The notes: generated by a model not told the origin, from the sequence alone. DNA of 64,000 nucleotides from Pohlia nutans (GCA_022496805.1 CM040106.1:3844001-3908000), one strand, 5' to 3'; numbered from the stretch's first letter, positions 36,311-48,326 are shown. A program made the numbers and translations.

Positions 36311-37164
36311 CTTTGGAGCCAACTGCAAAGAGTGTGGTGCGTCCATTCTAGCCACCTCCACGCCGGCGGTTTTCATTTCTCCCCAATGCAAGGTCCCAGA
36401 ATGACTAAGCGAGGGATTAATTTGATGATTGCCTTGAATGGGCCACTCTTCATATATTTTGGGCACCACGTGCGGCGAGGGGGTGTTTTTTGGGGAGCTT
36501 TTTACCTCCCAAGTGAAATTGAAAGGACCCCTATAATTACGGAAAAAATGGCCTATATTATGGACTCTATCATTTTTATAAAACGGTGACCAATGCAATT
36601 TTTTATATGCTATCTTCCTTGTAAAGGCTTAAATATAATCTAAAAGTAATTTGACTTTAAAAATTTGAGAAAAATGGCCTCAAAAAAATGACCAAAACTT
36701 AACCTTCTTTCATACATTCTGGAAAACGTGCACAAAATACTTCAATTTTGCTTGGGACTGCATCAAGGGCATTCTAACTCTAACACAATGTCAACGGAAA
36801 TCCTTAAATGTAGGTGGACAGAACTGAGCTTTCATCCACTTCTAGACCTACATTTTTTTCACCTCACAATTGACCGCCCTTTGCTACCAATTGTGCTCCA
36901 GCTGTTCCCCCTCCCCTCGAAAATAGACTGTACTTAGTTTCATACCTTGGATCCCATTTGCAATTCCCTAAATTACATGTACTAAAATCATAATGGACCA
37001 GAATTGTTGTGTACCTAAAATATTTATAATGGCTTGTACTCTTTCATTGCATTCTATCTTATTTGTAAGTTTTTTTTATAAATTCTTATAAATTTTACCT
37101 ATGATGATTAAAACCCATGCTATTTTTTGCCTCACGTTGTTTGTAAAATGCAATAAGTGACCCA

Positions 37165-37385
37165 CCAGAGATGATTGCGGAGTACCCAGACGAGCTCAGG
37201 GTCCTTGGTGTTTCTGACCCTCTATCTCAGATTCCATTTGGAATGAGTACGTTGATAATTTCCTCAAAGTAACTATGGCATTTGCATATGCCTATCTTCG
37301 GGACAATGGTTCATTTCTACTTTTCTATCCAGACAGTCCTACTGTGAGAAAGGAAGTGACGTTGTACATTAAATATTGTAAAGAT
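37165..37385 (+). pseudogene. Methyltransferase-like fragment with DPP motif
   Basis: One frame at 37,160-37,245 reads AISDPPEMIAEYPDELRVLG. After a frameshift near 37,245 the protein-like reading continues EYVDNFLKVTMAFAYAYLRD, then NGSFLLFYPDSPTVRKEV, ending at stops near 37,410. A DPP motif followed by a helix and a buried strand is the layout of motif IV in N6-adenine and N4-cytosine DNA methyltransferases. Here the fourth position is Glu where active enzymes have Tyr, Phe or Trp. The target-binding step may therefore be lost. It follows the MULE-like relic on the same strand; a methyltransferase-like gene also lies at 50.5 kb. Assignment is by motif only. Confidence 0.35.
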
Positions 37386-37389
37386 GATT

Positions 37390-39290
37390 TGTCCTTAAGA
37401 TTCTTTTGATAGTATAATACAATTTTGAATGCTTTGTCTTTACAAATCCTTTTTGATTGTTTATAATGACTTTGACTGCTTTGGCACTTTGTATGATTTT
37501 GAATGTTTTTAACGTTGTTGTATGCTTTAATTGGTGATATTCAATGACTTGATCGGTGTCCGTGGAGACTCTAAACAATTTGAATGTTTTAAGAGATTTA
37601 AATGTTTTGACACATTTGAATGTGTAGCCTCAAATTAAAACATCAATGATTTGAACGTTCTGAATGCCATTCGTTGTTGTTAAATGGGATTAATTATTCA
37701 AATTCTTTGAATATTTTCATTATTTTGAAGCAACTAAATTCCCTAAACTACGCGCAAACAGACTCTTCAAACCACGGCTATAGGTCCTTTAATTAAAACC
37801 ATTAACTATAAATTTTCATTTATTACACTCTAAAACCGCGGTAATAGGAGGTGCTTCATAATTCAAAACCCTAATTTTTTTTCTAAAATTTCTGCTCACT
37901 GTTCACTGCTTACTAACTAGCATTTCCCAGCTAGTTTTGATCAATCACTTCTATATCGATCTCTTTCACAACTTCAAATAGTGTATATCAGTTAGCTTGA
38001 GAAGTTAGAAGATCGTTGTATTACTAGAGCTCTGCGAGTGGGAAGATCCATTTTTCTAGAGCTTGTGTATAGTTTCCTCACTTTTGTTAGTCGTAATGTA
38101 CACATGTGGCTTGGATTAATTGATCCTTTCAATAATTAATATTTGCGAGTTAGTTTTTGATTCTGTTGTATATATCATATGTGGTTTTATTTGTTCTTTA
38201 ATTTATTCATTTATTCATTTCGAGTTATTTATTAAAGTCAGAAGATCTTTATAATGTGAATTGCCACCCAACCATAGAAGTGAGGTCTTCTCCAATAGAC
38301 AATGGTATCTCCTTCATCCACCAAGCCACACTTATAGTCCTAGTACCGTCTGTCTATATACTTAGAATATGTAAAAACTAATTAGACTGTTACTTTGGGA
38401 TTTTAACTAACTTGGAGTCATAGACTCTTGGTCTATTGGTTCCCTCATGAGTAACTTAATAACGATATGAGTAAGTTAGGCACAGAGCCTTGGTCTATCT
38501 ATTCCCTGATGAGTAACTTAATTCCAAAAATTTAATTTTGGTAAATTGCTACTATTGATATGCAGGTGTAGCAAGCTGTAGTTCTTTTAGTAAAAAACAG
38601 TCAGCATGTTTTGTTTTTGTCTTGATTAAAGGGAAAGAGTTCAGTATTTGGTCTACCAAGGATTCACAATTCTATAATGATGAATGTAGTTGACTATCTG
38701 TGAGGATTGATTTGACGAGCTCCACCTTGGACTTGTGTCTGTTTTTGAGGTTCACACAACACCTATTGCTTCTTTTTTTGCTTTTTTGCTGCATATTTAT
38801 GTTTTTTTGCAGAAGATAACCACTATTGTAAGAATGATTTAAATAACATTTATAATTTCTTAGAGAATCAAAAGTCCTTACATCTCAATGATACATGGCA
38901 ATTCAACGGTGTTTACAGGGTTTTTGCACACCAGCTGAAGGTTTTGGGTACATGCTACATAGTTGTTTCATCCTTTGAAATAGTAGATAAAATGGGAAAT
39001 GCTCAGAAAAAGAAGATTCCAGCAGTAGTATGTTGCCATGAGAGAATCCAAAAAATTTCCAAGAGGAAGAATTTGGAAGATGAAAAAGCCTCACGGTAAT
39101 TATGACATACCCTTAATCTCATCTTCAGTTCTTCTTCAATTAATCACAAATTCATTTATTTAGTGCTTAGGATAAAATTATTACACAATACACAATGATT
39201 ATCATGGATTTTTGATGGTCTTGATTTGCAAAGCTCTTGCGCAGCTAAAAAGATGAGAAGAGAGCCGATAACAAGAAGTTCACGAGATTG
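37390..39290. other. No gene; TTTGAATG-type words
   Basis: AT-rich. From 37,420 to 37,730 the word TTTGAATG and close variants recur about eight times in both orientations. Two near-identical lines mentioning GAGTAACTTAAT with CTTGGTCTAT occur near 38,430-38,525, a short duplication. No supported gene. Confidence 0.4.
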
Positions 39291-39294
39291 AAGA

Positions 39295-39925
39295 AGTTCT
39301 CACCTAGAAAAGTTGGGATAGTAAATTCAATGATCCATCCTACAATTACCGGGTTAGAGGGTGGAAAACTTGCTCAAATGTATCTAAACAGATGGTGCAA
39401 CATCTACACTCGGCAGAGTGTGATTTAAGTGTGAATGAGAAGTAGGATGTATTTCGGCGATTCTGGGTTTATCCTAGATTAGAAGCCTACTTCCTTCCTC
39501 CCCCCAAGACGTTAAAAGAATATCAAAGAAAGTACAGGTTTTAGAGAGTGTGCAAGGTGCTTACGGGCTAATATTGCTTACAAATCATTCGAAAATGCTA
39601 CATGTAGAAACACAATTCTATCTGCAGTTGTATCATCAGACAATGGTCCTGGGCTTCTATTTATCTCAGATACTTTTAGTATGGGCAGACATATTCTAAG
39701 GAAAATCTGTTGTTAGAAGGTTCTCCTTGATCAAACTGGTGACAACATAAGGAGCGGTCTCTCGCGGAAGCAACGGTCAAATAGGATTAGCTATGAAGAT
39801 CGTAGCCTCATTTTGGAGTGGTACGATGTTGCCACAACAATCTCTCTAAACAAGAAGGATATTAAGAGGATGCGCGTGGGGGTGAACACCTTTGTAAAGC
39901 ACCCAACACATTACTAGCAGGAATC
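39295..39925 (+). pseudogene. RNase H-fold transposase relic, N-terminal region
   Basis: Protein-like blocks lie on the plus strand: WDSKFNDPSYNYRVRGWKTC, then HSAECDLSVNEK followed by TAG where a Trp (TGG) would be expected, DVFRRFWVYPRLEAYFLPPP, and after several stops SYEDRSLILEWYDVATTISL with VNTFVKHPTHY. The layout fits the start of the transposase whose later parts lie at 40.6-43.0 kb on the same strand. The many TAG codons show decay. Confidence 0.45.
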
Positions 39926-40615
39926 ACAGGTTGGTTGGACTTCACTTTAAGTCATTTTGCACTTGGTTATATTTTTTCCTACACCATTGTCTAAAGTTGT
40001 GTTTGGATTTGATTGCGACGACCATAGTTCTTTTTAATGTTTTTACTTGAAATATCAGATGAAGGCTTTTTTAAAGCTAGTTTAGTCAATTTTCCCAGTT
40101 ATGGATTTTGTTTGCGGATGACAACTTAGTACGCGTGTCTAGGCCCTATCAGGTTTGGAATTTCACTTCATGAGTGCTTGAAAACTGTCCTCAAAAGTGT
40201 TGTTTACAAATTCTACGATATAGTTGCTTGTTCACGTGTGGCGCTGTAGAAAGTCTTGAAAACTTATCACATTACTTGACAATTGTTTTTGTAACGTTTT
40301 CTACAAGCCCTTCCCACTGGCAAGTCTGGACAATAACTTGGTAATCTTGCCACTTGCCAGCTATTAGAAAGCAACTTTACTCTTCATTAGGAACTTGAAG
40401 TTTCTAAAGTTTATTGTGTAGGATAATAATCACTTGGTGTAGCCTAGATAGACTTGCATGTTCTGTTTTTCTCTTTCATTGCTTAATCACTTGTACAACG
40501 CTTTCACTTGCAAGGCTAACAAAAGAATGCTTTTGTACGTTTCCAGCTTGAATTCTACACCAGATTTAAAAAAGAGCATTCTATATGCGAGGTTGGTACA
40601 TAGGCATTTGAAGCC

Positions 40616-40975
40616 TTGAAGCCATACTACATTAGGCGTTTGAAGGAAAGGAATACTTGTACCTGCAAGTATCATGTTGAAATGAGGGAGCTTCTCAACG
40701 GTTGGAACAACATGAGGTCTGGTGCAAAAGGAGTTCATAGTAAAACTTGTGAATGTGATTGTGATATTTGCCGTGTGTCTACTCATAAATTTTGTTTGGC
40801 AGAGTGCACTCACTTTGGAGGATTGACTAACATATGGATGTCTATACTATGTCCATGTGAAGAGGACGGTTGGCACAAGCTTGATTGTTTACTTGGTAAT
40901 TGTACAGAATGTGTAATAGACATGCTATACACGTACCCTATAGAGACATCTTTTGCCCGAGGCAAGTCCAGTTGA
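40616..40975 (+). pseudogene. Transposase relic: cysteine-rich zinc-binding region
   Basis: The frame (YYIRRLKERNTCTCKYHVEM) has a Cys-x-Cys ... His motif, then CECDCDICR, a later CPCEEDGWHKLDC and CTECV. Such a Cys/His set would hold two or more zinc ions. I recall similar 'RRLKxRNTCxCxYHxEM' sequences in transposase-like proteins of plants, algae and invertebrates, but I have no family name. The block precedes the DFAENY-like catalytic segment at 41.1-41.3 kb on the same strand. Frame ends at TGA 40,973. Confidence 0.55.
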
Positions 40976-41046
40976 AATGTTACCAGAAAATAGTTGCTAG
41001 GGTATCAAAGAAGGATAAGGAGTATAAGGTGCTCAAAGTTTAGTAC

Positions 41047-41530
41047 ATGCAAATTGAACCTCATATCTTTGTAGATTATCTTGTCCCTAAGTTGAAACAT
41101 TTCATAACTCACAATTTTGTATCAAGGTGGCAAGAGGAACAATACAAGAAATGTTTGGCTACAATTTCGGTTGACTCTATTGTCTCAGTCATAGTTTTTG
41201 CTAAAAACTACTCATTCATTGAATTCAATGAAACCCAAGAGCAACATTGGGCCTCCGCTCAATTGACGATTTTGGTTCACATTTGTTACAGATGGATTTA
41301 TGAGTATCTGAGGGATCCAGAGTAAAGGGTACCTAAAATCATAACTGAATATCACTATTATATCACTGATGATATGAATCATGACACTTTGTTTGTTCAA
41401 CATTGTTTTTGATTGCAGTGGAATGGTTTGACGTCTTCTGGGCTCTATTATAACCAGCATCTTGTATGGAGTGATGGCTATGCGGTTTAATTTAAGGGAA
41501 GACGTAGCATATACTATGTTGCATGGTAAT
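41047..41530 (+). pseudogene. Transposase relic: catalytic-region blocks
   Basis: First frame (41,047-41,325): FVDYLVPKLKHFITHNFVSR, then IVFAKNYSFIEFNETQEQHW and AQLTILVHICYRW, ending in a TAA. In related sequences as I recall them the first block reads D-F-A-E-N-Y; here the Asp and Glu are Ala and Lys (VFAKNY), so the first catalytic acid is missing. Second block (41,445-41,520): HLVWSDGYAV then TAA then FKGRRS, where homologs have SDG...QFK; the TAA replaces the expected Gln. A Stowaway-like MITE follows directly. This copy cannot be active. Confidence 0.5.
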
Positions 41531-41536
41531 ATAGTA

Positions 41537-41785
41537 CTCCCTTTGTTTAATATTAAGAGTCCTTTTTTTCGGCATTTGTTTGGCTAGTTTTTGTCTCATG
41601 TCCTATATTTCAAAATGTCATTTTGTCCACTTCAAACATGGCAAACAATGAGAGTGACAGAAAAATTGTGTACTACTATTCCTAATAATCCATTTTCTAA
41701 TAGCTTAAATGATTTATTTGGGCAAAAGAAACATCTAGTTGAAACATACCAAAAACTGTTGACTCTTATTATGAAACAGAGGGAG
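41537..41785 (+). mobile_element. Stowaway-like MITE (249 bp)
   Basis: Left end CTCCCTTTGTTTAATATTAA and right end (reverse complement) CTCCCTCTGTTTCATAATAA match at 16 of 20 positions or better and continue into AGAGTC. The left flank is TA; the right flank reads TC, so the expected TA duplication is imperfect. Ends of CTCCCTC-GTTT type are typical of plant Stowaway (Tc1/mariner-derived) elements. It lies inside the 39-43 kb transposase relic. No coding capacity. Confidence 0.75.
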
Positions 41786-41917
41786 TCGAATTTTGAGTGT
41801 TTTTTTCATTTCTCATTGTCCATTTAGTTTAATAGGGTCCTATTGTTTGTTTGATTCTAATCCCGATGTTGATTATTCACTACAGGTGAAGAAGGTAAGC
41901 TACCAAATGGTTGTTAG

Positions 41918-42193
41918 ATGATTTGGTATCTTTTTGGTTCAAAACACGGAAAGGGGATGTATGATGGAGCAGGAGCAGTTTTGAAGCAAAATATTTGTTG
42001 GGAGCAGCTAAATATGAATGTTGAGAAGATTCAAAGAGTAGGAGATGTAGTCGCAACGTGCCTTCGCAAACAAAAAGAGGAACATCCGGCTTATGAGAAT
42101 ATACGAAGCAATGTTAATCGTTTCTTTCACCTCATTGAAGAGAAGAACGTGTGTAGGGTGATAACGTGGGACTGTAAGCCAATTCCAGGATAA
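41918..42193 (+). pseudogene. Transposase relic: HGKG-DGAGA block
   Basis: Frame begins WYLFGSKHGKGMYDGAGAVL and continues as a helical domain to PIPG and a TAA. The HGKGxxDGxGA signature follows the SDG...QFK block in the same widespread transposase family, and the order in this window (40.6, 41.1, 41.45, 41.9 kb) is that order. The Asp of DGAGA is kept. Read on from the MITE the frame is open, so the MITE may have inserted in a former intron. Family name uncertain; Sola-type is my weak guess. Confidence 0.5.
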
Positions 42194-42563
42194 ACAAGGC
42201 GATGCGCTCAATTGCTTCAGTGTCTCACAGGGATACAATCTTTTTGAGAGTACGACATCTTGATTGCTTTTGTAAAGATTGCATAGACGATAATGCTTAA
42301 TTTTGCTCGTCATAATCCCATGTCAAGGCATGGAGGTTACCTATTATAGAACCTCCAAACGTAGCTCAGATTTGTGCACTTTTTAACTTTTCTTTCTCTT
42401 TGAAGTTGTATAGCATGTTCATTGTATTCAACAAGTTTATCATATTGTTTTATGTTTTTATCTTGAGTTATTCATCAGAATGTTCAGCATACATATGTGG
42501 AAGGCGTATATGTAGGCGAGGGCAATAATGACATCATCAGCTCCAAATGTGGAATCATAAAGA

Positions 42564-43019
42564 GTGGCAATGGCAGCACATGAAACAATAGAGGAAGAGG
42601 AAGACAAAGACGCCCTATTGACAGCAAAGGGAGAGAAGGTTGAACTAGGATTTAATTTTGCGGTTATTTTGCAAGAGATAGAGAAGAACGACCCCTTCTA
42701 CATTGTTATATGTGATAGGCTCCAGTTTAGAAATCCTTTTGCCTTCACAAATGATTGGGGCAACTAGTGGTGTGAAGGTGACGTTTTGATCAAAGGCTTA
42801 TACAATGTACGATGCTCTCCTACCACCAGAGGTTATAGCATTTCGTATTCTTTGATCAAAGATAAACCTGCCTACGTTTCCGCTCACTTAGTCATTTGTT
42901 TGGGATTTGCTATGCTACCCAATTTCACACGGAGGGGCCTTCCGCAGTATAGCATGGAATTAGGAACTAGGCATGAAATTTTAAATGCCTTTGAAGGTAG
43001 GACAGTTCTGAACATGTGA
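42564..43019 (+). pseudogene. Transposase relic: C-terminal domain
   Basis: One frame (42,564-42,767) reads an acidic start, then NDPFYIVICDRLQFRNPFAF and TNDWGN, closed by TAG. In the same frame after TAG: WCEGDVLIKGLYNV, then YSISYSLIKDKPAYV and on to TGA at 43,017. A DWGN-TAG-W-CEGD run with one stop looks like the C-terminal domain of the same relic. The TAG is one transition from Gln or Trp. Confidence 0.45.
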
Positions 43020-44108
43020 GCCTATGGGCTCATTTTATAGACTTACTTGAGTCTAAAATGCACTAACCTAAGCTATAAAATATGTGTTCATTTGTCTCTA
43101 TATTTTGCCTCTTCTGCATTCATTTGTGTTTTACTTTCATTGTTAAAATTTACAGTCTTTTAGCATTAGAATTTTATCTCATAAGGACATCTTGATTTCA
43201 TGCAAATTAGGGTTTCTTCTTATTTGTTGTTCATGTCTATCATAACGTGAAACATGTGGACTTTCAAACTTCTCTCTTTTCTTAATTGTGTTAGAGGATT
43301 GGTAAGAATGCTTAACCCCTAAATGTATTGATCCTTTGAACACGAGTAGATGCTAGCCTCAAAAAAATGAATATTAGTATAGCTCTGATGTACATATGTA
43401 CATGAAATGACCATTGCAAGCATAAAATCTACCCAAAAAATTTGACATACTTGCAGCTGGAAGCCTCTCTAATATTATCAACAACTTCTCATCACAAGAG
43501 AACTATTGTAATTGGTAGAAAATTTAAGTCATACAAAGGTGATTTGGATGAAAGTTATTCAAAATTGTATGAGAAAGTTGCAAGACTTTGAATATGTTTG
43601 TGATCGAGTTTTTGGATGCTGAGACATTTACTGAATGCTGGGACGTTTAGGAATTAAGTATCACATGCATGTAACCGAAGCGGTTTCTTCCAAAGACTGG
43701 TGTTTTGATTGTATCGATGTCGTTAAAGAGGATATAGAAGTCAAAGGGCAAAATAATTAACATTTGTGTCAAGGAAGGTCAACGACTTCATTCTAGAGCT
43801 AGCTCATTCACAGTTGCCCTTCAAGTTGGTTAGTGACTAGAATCGCTTGTCTTGCCTTTCCAACTTACAGCTTACGTCGATTGTCATACACGTGCTTCCG
43901 GTTTGCACGATTTCCTTAACCCCTAAACGCTGCCAAGACCAAAAAATGGCTCTTGCATGAAGTTGACTGTTTAATTCCAATTTCTGCATGGATAATTTCC
44001 ATCCAATTCTTTATGTGAAAGGCTTGTAAAAATGGTTCACCATGTAGTGTATTTTGAATTGTTTTGGTTGTTCTACTTAAACTAAATGTACTAAAACAAT
44101 TCCAATTA
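43020..44108. other. No gene recognised
   Basis: AT-rich spacer with no supported frame. ACTTGCAAG-type words occur here and on both sides (40.3-45.5 kb). Confidence 0.35.
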
Positions 44109-44218
44109 TTTTACCTAAGGTCTAAACTACAATGAAGAAAAGTTTAGTTGCTTAAAATCATCCGTGTATCTAAATTTAGAAATTTTGCTACACTTTGTAG
44201 TTTACACCTTAGGTAAAA
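44109..44218. repeat. Inverted repeat, 24-bp arms
   Basis: Left arm 44,109-44,132 (TTTTACCTAAGGTCTAAACT...) and right arm 44,195-44,218 are reverse complements with one mismatch, separated by 62 bp. Could form a hairpin or be a small MITE; no target duplication confirmed. Confidence 0.7.
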
Positions 44219-44358
44219 GAAACTTGTCAACGTCTCTTCTTCTCCCTAAACTTCAAATTCCTCTCGTCTCAGTCCTTAGATGGATAGTAGTCCTCCTTAA
44301 ATATTCCTAGAAACTTTTTTTTATTGAAATACTTCACCCATGAAACATTTACAAACCC

Positions 44359-45060
44359 TCATTGTTTGTGTAACCTCTTAGGAATACTATGTCCTTTACT
44401 AGCTAAATACTCTTCAAGAAGAACCATCCCTTTATGTAAGTTACCGGAGCCATTTTCTGATACACCACATGGCCTCCTTCTCTGTCGATTGGCAGCAGGG
44501 TCTGGGCTGTCAACTAGGACATTTCTGTGTACATGGTGAATGACACCCTTGGATTTTGAGATGCTTTTTATCTTTTGCAGGTTGCTCGGCATCTGAGGAA
44601 CAATAGCTTTGGATGATGCCCTCTGGTATTGCCTAACCTTTAAGTAGGCATCCACCTCAGCATTACTCAAAACCTATGTTGGTTTGGGGACTTCACATTG
44701 CTCAACTTCACCTACGACAATTTCTCATGGAAAGATTGTGTTATCACGTGAAGGTAGATGTCCCTCCGACTGCAAAAATTTTGAATCTTTTACAAGGGTG
44801 GATGCTGAAGGTGATGTCGATATCTCTAGAGTTGATTTATGCAAATCAGAAGTGGTTGGAGGAAGGGCTGCCAATTCTTCAGCCACTGACTTGTGAGCTA
44901 GAGGACTACTACGTGGGGTCTTTTCATTCTCTTGAAACATGTGTGCAATATCTACATCAAAGTCAACAAGCCCATGTGCGTTCGCAGATGTGGAAGAATC
45001 TTGAACATTACAAACATTGTCCTCTTTTTTGTCATTACTTTGAAAAACTGCGTAAGTCAA
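44359..45060 (-). pseudogene. Unknown ORF pair, minus strand
   Basis: Two adjacent minus-strand frames. Upstream, 45,060-44,725 holds an acidic Ser/Thr-rich sequence (VDFDVDIAHMFQENEKTPRS). Downstream, 44,670-44,359 is a basic, helix-forming sequence (SNAEVDAYLKVRQYQRASSK) that ends in TAG. Between them are two stops. I do not recognise the protein. It could be part of a decayed TE gene or a linker region of a host protein. No splice sites were identified. Confidence 0.35.
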
Positions 45061-45229
45061 GAAAGATGTGCATTAGAATAGAGCTCTTTCACTTCAAAAA
45101 ACATATAGTTACGCAAGTTTGTAAATTAACTTTGCAAGTAAAAATTAACTTTATAGTGACACTTGCAAGTAGAAGTGTAATGGAGAAATTCACTCCAAAC
45201 TTAAACAAGGATGATTAGAGTTGGTAAAG

Positions 45230-46110
45230 TAAAAACTAGGACAATCTAGTTCCTGAAGAATCAAAGAAGGGGTTTTGTATTACTTCAACTAAAAATACTA
45301 TAGTAATAGTACAATTAATACACTAAAGTTGCCTTTGAACAACTCTACAAGTATCTACGCTTGCAGCAAGTGATAAGAAAGTGCAGCAAGTGATGGCCAG
45401 ATCACACTATGCACAATACTACCCTATACAAGTGTGCTAAATGATTGAAACTTCTTTGAAAGCACGTCAAGTAGATTACAAAATTTAGAATTAAATATTT
45501 GAATTGTACGTGACGTATTCAAACTACAAGCAATAAAGTGGTGTGGAATTTCCTAACATGTGCTGCAAGCAAAATCTTTCCTAAAAATCCATGTTCGTTA
45601 TATTGAGACGTTTTGAAGCTTTTGAGATGGAATACTAGTTATTCAAAAATTCATTTAAAAACTAGAAATTGAAACCAAAAAAATTTAATGTTCAAATAGT
45701 GATTCTATAATAAGATGCTAAAAGTTAATGTTCTTACCTATTTATAAAAAAATACTAGTAAAGAGATAAAACGGTTCATCTTCAAATTGAAAAGTCTCAA
45801 TATACTGAATATGGCGTTCTAAACAAAGAAAGGCATCCAATCTTATAAAAAATTCATAAAAATGGTTGTTTGACTAAGATACCATGTGTTTTGATTTAAT
45901 GTAGTCTTATTTGTTCACTCTACATAGTTATGAAGTTTGAAAGAGCTTGATGGTCTCTCACACTCATAAAACACAGGGCAATCCATGACCTTTACTACGG
46001 CAGGTGCTTCAACTTGTGTTGTGGTTGGTTCTCATAAAGAAAGAGGGCTGCATCTAACCCAACCCCAACCCATCAGTATTATTTGTTAAAGAATAGGTTG
46101 CTCTTAGTTA
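45230..46110. other. No gene recognised
   Basis: AT-rich; CAAGTGAT/GCAAGTG-type words near 45,350-45,400 continue the ACTTGCAAG series. Confidence 0.35.
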
Positions 46111-46339
46111 TCCCATATGAGTTTCCAAAGGGCACCTCAACTGTACACTACTTATGCGGGGCATCCCATGAGTTACGACGTCTCATTCCAAGCACAGTTT
46201 GCTCTACACTTGTGTAAGCATTATTTGAGTTGTATTCTCTCTCTACCTCTTGGACTTCAAGAGGTTTGCTCAAGAGGTTATGGGCCCACTCATGCGAGTG
46301 TTTTAGTAAAGTTTGAATCATTTGAAGGCTTGGGGAGGT

Positions 46340-47092
46340 CAAAGGAGTGGTTCAAATGCTTTGAAGGTTGAAGTTGTCTAGTTTCAAGGTGCTTGGAGCT
46401 TTGAAGATGCTCAAAGGTCATTTAGAGGAGTTTGGGAGCATTTAGAGGCATTTCATGCACATTGAAGGTGGGAAGAGGAGCTTTGGACACTTTAGGCATT
46501 TGTAAGTGTGGATTGTGGTGTTTAGTGTCCTCTTCACATGTTGTAGGTTCTGATTTGAATTAAGGGCTCTTTAAACTTGTTGGGGAGGTGATTGTGAGTT
46601 TAGAAAGGCTTGTTGTGATCGTTGGTAGCACGTTCAGTGATGTAAGGGCTGGATCTAGCTTTGAGAGTGCAAGTGTGCATACTTAGGGCTGATTGGAGCC
46701 ATTGTGGTGCTTAAGAGGTCATTTGAAGCCCTTCTCTATAGATTTGAGTGTTTGAAGGTCGAGACGCTTAGTTGCGGTATTGGAGGGCTGATCTAGTTCA
46801 TTTGATGCACAACTGCACATTTGAGAGCCAGTTGGGCTGATTTGTGTATTTAGTGGTGCAACCACACTTTGTACGTGTCGAGAGGTTCTAGAGCTAGCAT
46901 TTAGAGACACACAAGCTTAGTTGTAATTTGATTTGAGTGGGAGCCAGTAGATCTTGCTTGTTTGAGGGTAGAAGGGGTTGATTGTGCAATGTTGTGTGCG
47001 CAAGTGTGTTTGCACACTCCTTGGGGCTGATTTGGATGTTTGGTAGCTTGATTTGCACACTTGTGTTGAAAGGGCAGCGTTTGTGCTTTGCC
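46340..47092 (+). repeat. Leader/LTR-like region upstream of copia gag
   Basis: Non-coding, with many repeats of GAGGCATTT- and CTTTGAAGG-type words in tandem-like spacing. It leads directly to the copia gag start. LTR borders and a tRNA primer site were not recognised. Confidence 0.4.
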
Positions 47093-47510
47093 ATGGCTTC
47101 ATTTGAGGGTGAGAGTGTTAGGATGCTTGAGAAGTTTGATGGCACCAACTTCAACCTTTGGAAATTCAAGATGAACTTGGCTCTATCTTCGATGGATCTT
47201 TGGGAGATCGTTGAAGGCACGGAGGAGACTCCCCCATCTGATGCAAGTGACAAGGACAAGAAGGACTACCAAAGGAGGGTTAGAGAGGCCATGTCTATGA
47301 TTGGGTTCAACTGGGTGGATGCACAAATTGCCCACATCAAGAGTTGTAGGAGCATGGAGGGTGCTTTGCAACATTCATGAGACAAGAAGCTTGTCCAACA
47401 TACTCTTCTTGAGGCGCAAGTTCTTTACAAGCAAGATAGAAGAAGGGCTGACTTTTTGGAACACATCAACAACATCAAGGCGCTTCCGGATCAACTAGTT
47501 TGCTTGAACA
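47093..47510 (+). pseudogene. Ty1/copia gag, N-terminal fragment
   Basis: ATG at 47,093 opens MASFEGESVRMLEKFDGTNF, then LWKFKMNLALSSMDLWEIVE. This is the usual start of copia-type gag (DUF4219/UBN2 region), where the 'FDGTNFxxWKxxM' block is diagnostic. The frame runs to a TGA near 47,378, where a frameshift moves the reading to another frame (ETRSLSNILFLRRKFFTSKI), also typical of this gag. After about 47,510 the sequence turns AT-rich and unrelated; protease, integrase and reverse transcriptase are absent. In an intact element the protein would form the capsid. This is a truncated, frameshifted piece. Confidence 0.85.
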
Positions 47511-47883
47511 TTATATTCATTAAAATGAGAGGATTCCAGAATGATGAGAGTTCAAAAATTCTAAAATAAACCCAAATTGAACCACTAACCATTCCAAATA
47601 TAGGTTGAAACAATAGAAGATGGACATAGTGAAGATCAAATAGAGTACATTTAATAGAAGTGGGCAATAAAAGATTAGTAAGTATAAAACAAATATACAT
47701 TTTTTGGATGTTTGTATTGCAAGACGGTAATCCAATTTTGATAATGTCTCATAATGCTAGGAAAAAGAATGAGCGAAGCGTAAAATCCTATATAAAAACA
47801 TGAGCTCCACGTATTTTTATAAGTCTCTATAGTAATCACAAATAGAATGCCTAGCGGATCTAGGGTTGCGATCGACTCTTTAG

Positions 47884-48237
47884 TTAAGCTTCCACCTTCA
47901 ACTGAAGTTCAGCTACTGCCTTCAACATCACATGACCACGACTATCGAAGGGATACATCGACAATCGCCGTTGCGCAATCTCATGCCTTTGTTGCGCCAA
48001 CATCAGTTCCTCCCTCTCATCTCGAACCGGAGCGGATCTCCGTCTGAATTTGTCATGCGACTGAGTCTTTTGAAGACCCGCATTCATTGAAGAGAGACGA
48101 GTACGCAAGGGCACATGAAGAGGCACATCAACACGGGCTTGGGTTAGACGAGGTGAATCTGATGATAGCATCGCAGGGATCTTTCGGACAGCATTTAAAG
48201 TAGCAGAGGACTTGCATGGTTTGGGCATGTCGGAACC
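47884..48237 (-). CDS. Last exon of a minus-strand gene, unknown protein
   Basis: On the minus strand an acceptor (TGTACTTGCAG|GGTTCC) at 48,238/48,237 opens a 117-residue frame ending at 47,884. It joins in phase 0 to the exon at 48,327-48,668, whose donor reads GAG|GTACGA. The peptide is basic with a charged helix (RDEREELMLAQQRHEIAQRR) near residues 75-94. Function unknown. It lies downstream of, and on the same strand as, the HAD-like exon at 48,992-49,741; whether it belongs to that gene or to a separate one is unclear. Confidence 0.5.
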   Translation of the reverse strand, partial: GSDMPKPCKSSATLNAVRKIPAMLSSDSPRLTQARVDVPLHVPLRTRLSSMNAGLQKTQSHDKFRRRSAPVRDEREELMLAQQRHEIAQRRLSMYPFDSRGHVMLKAVAELQLKVEA

Positions 48238-48326
48238 CTGCAAGTACAAGGGAATCTACATCAAGTAAACTGCAAGGCAAGACTGTCTAAGCGAAATAAT
48301 GGTGTGAGGAAAGAAAGTATTCGTAC

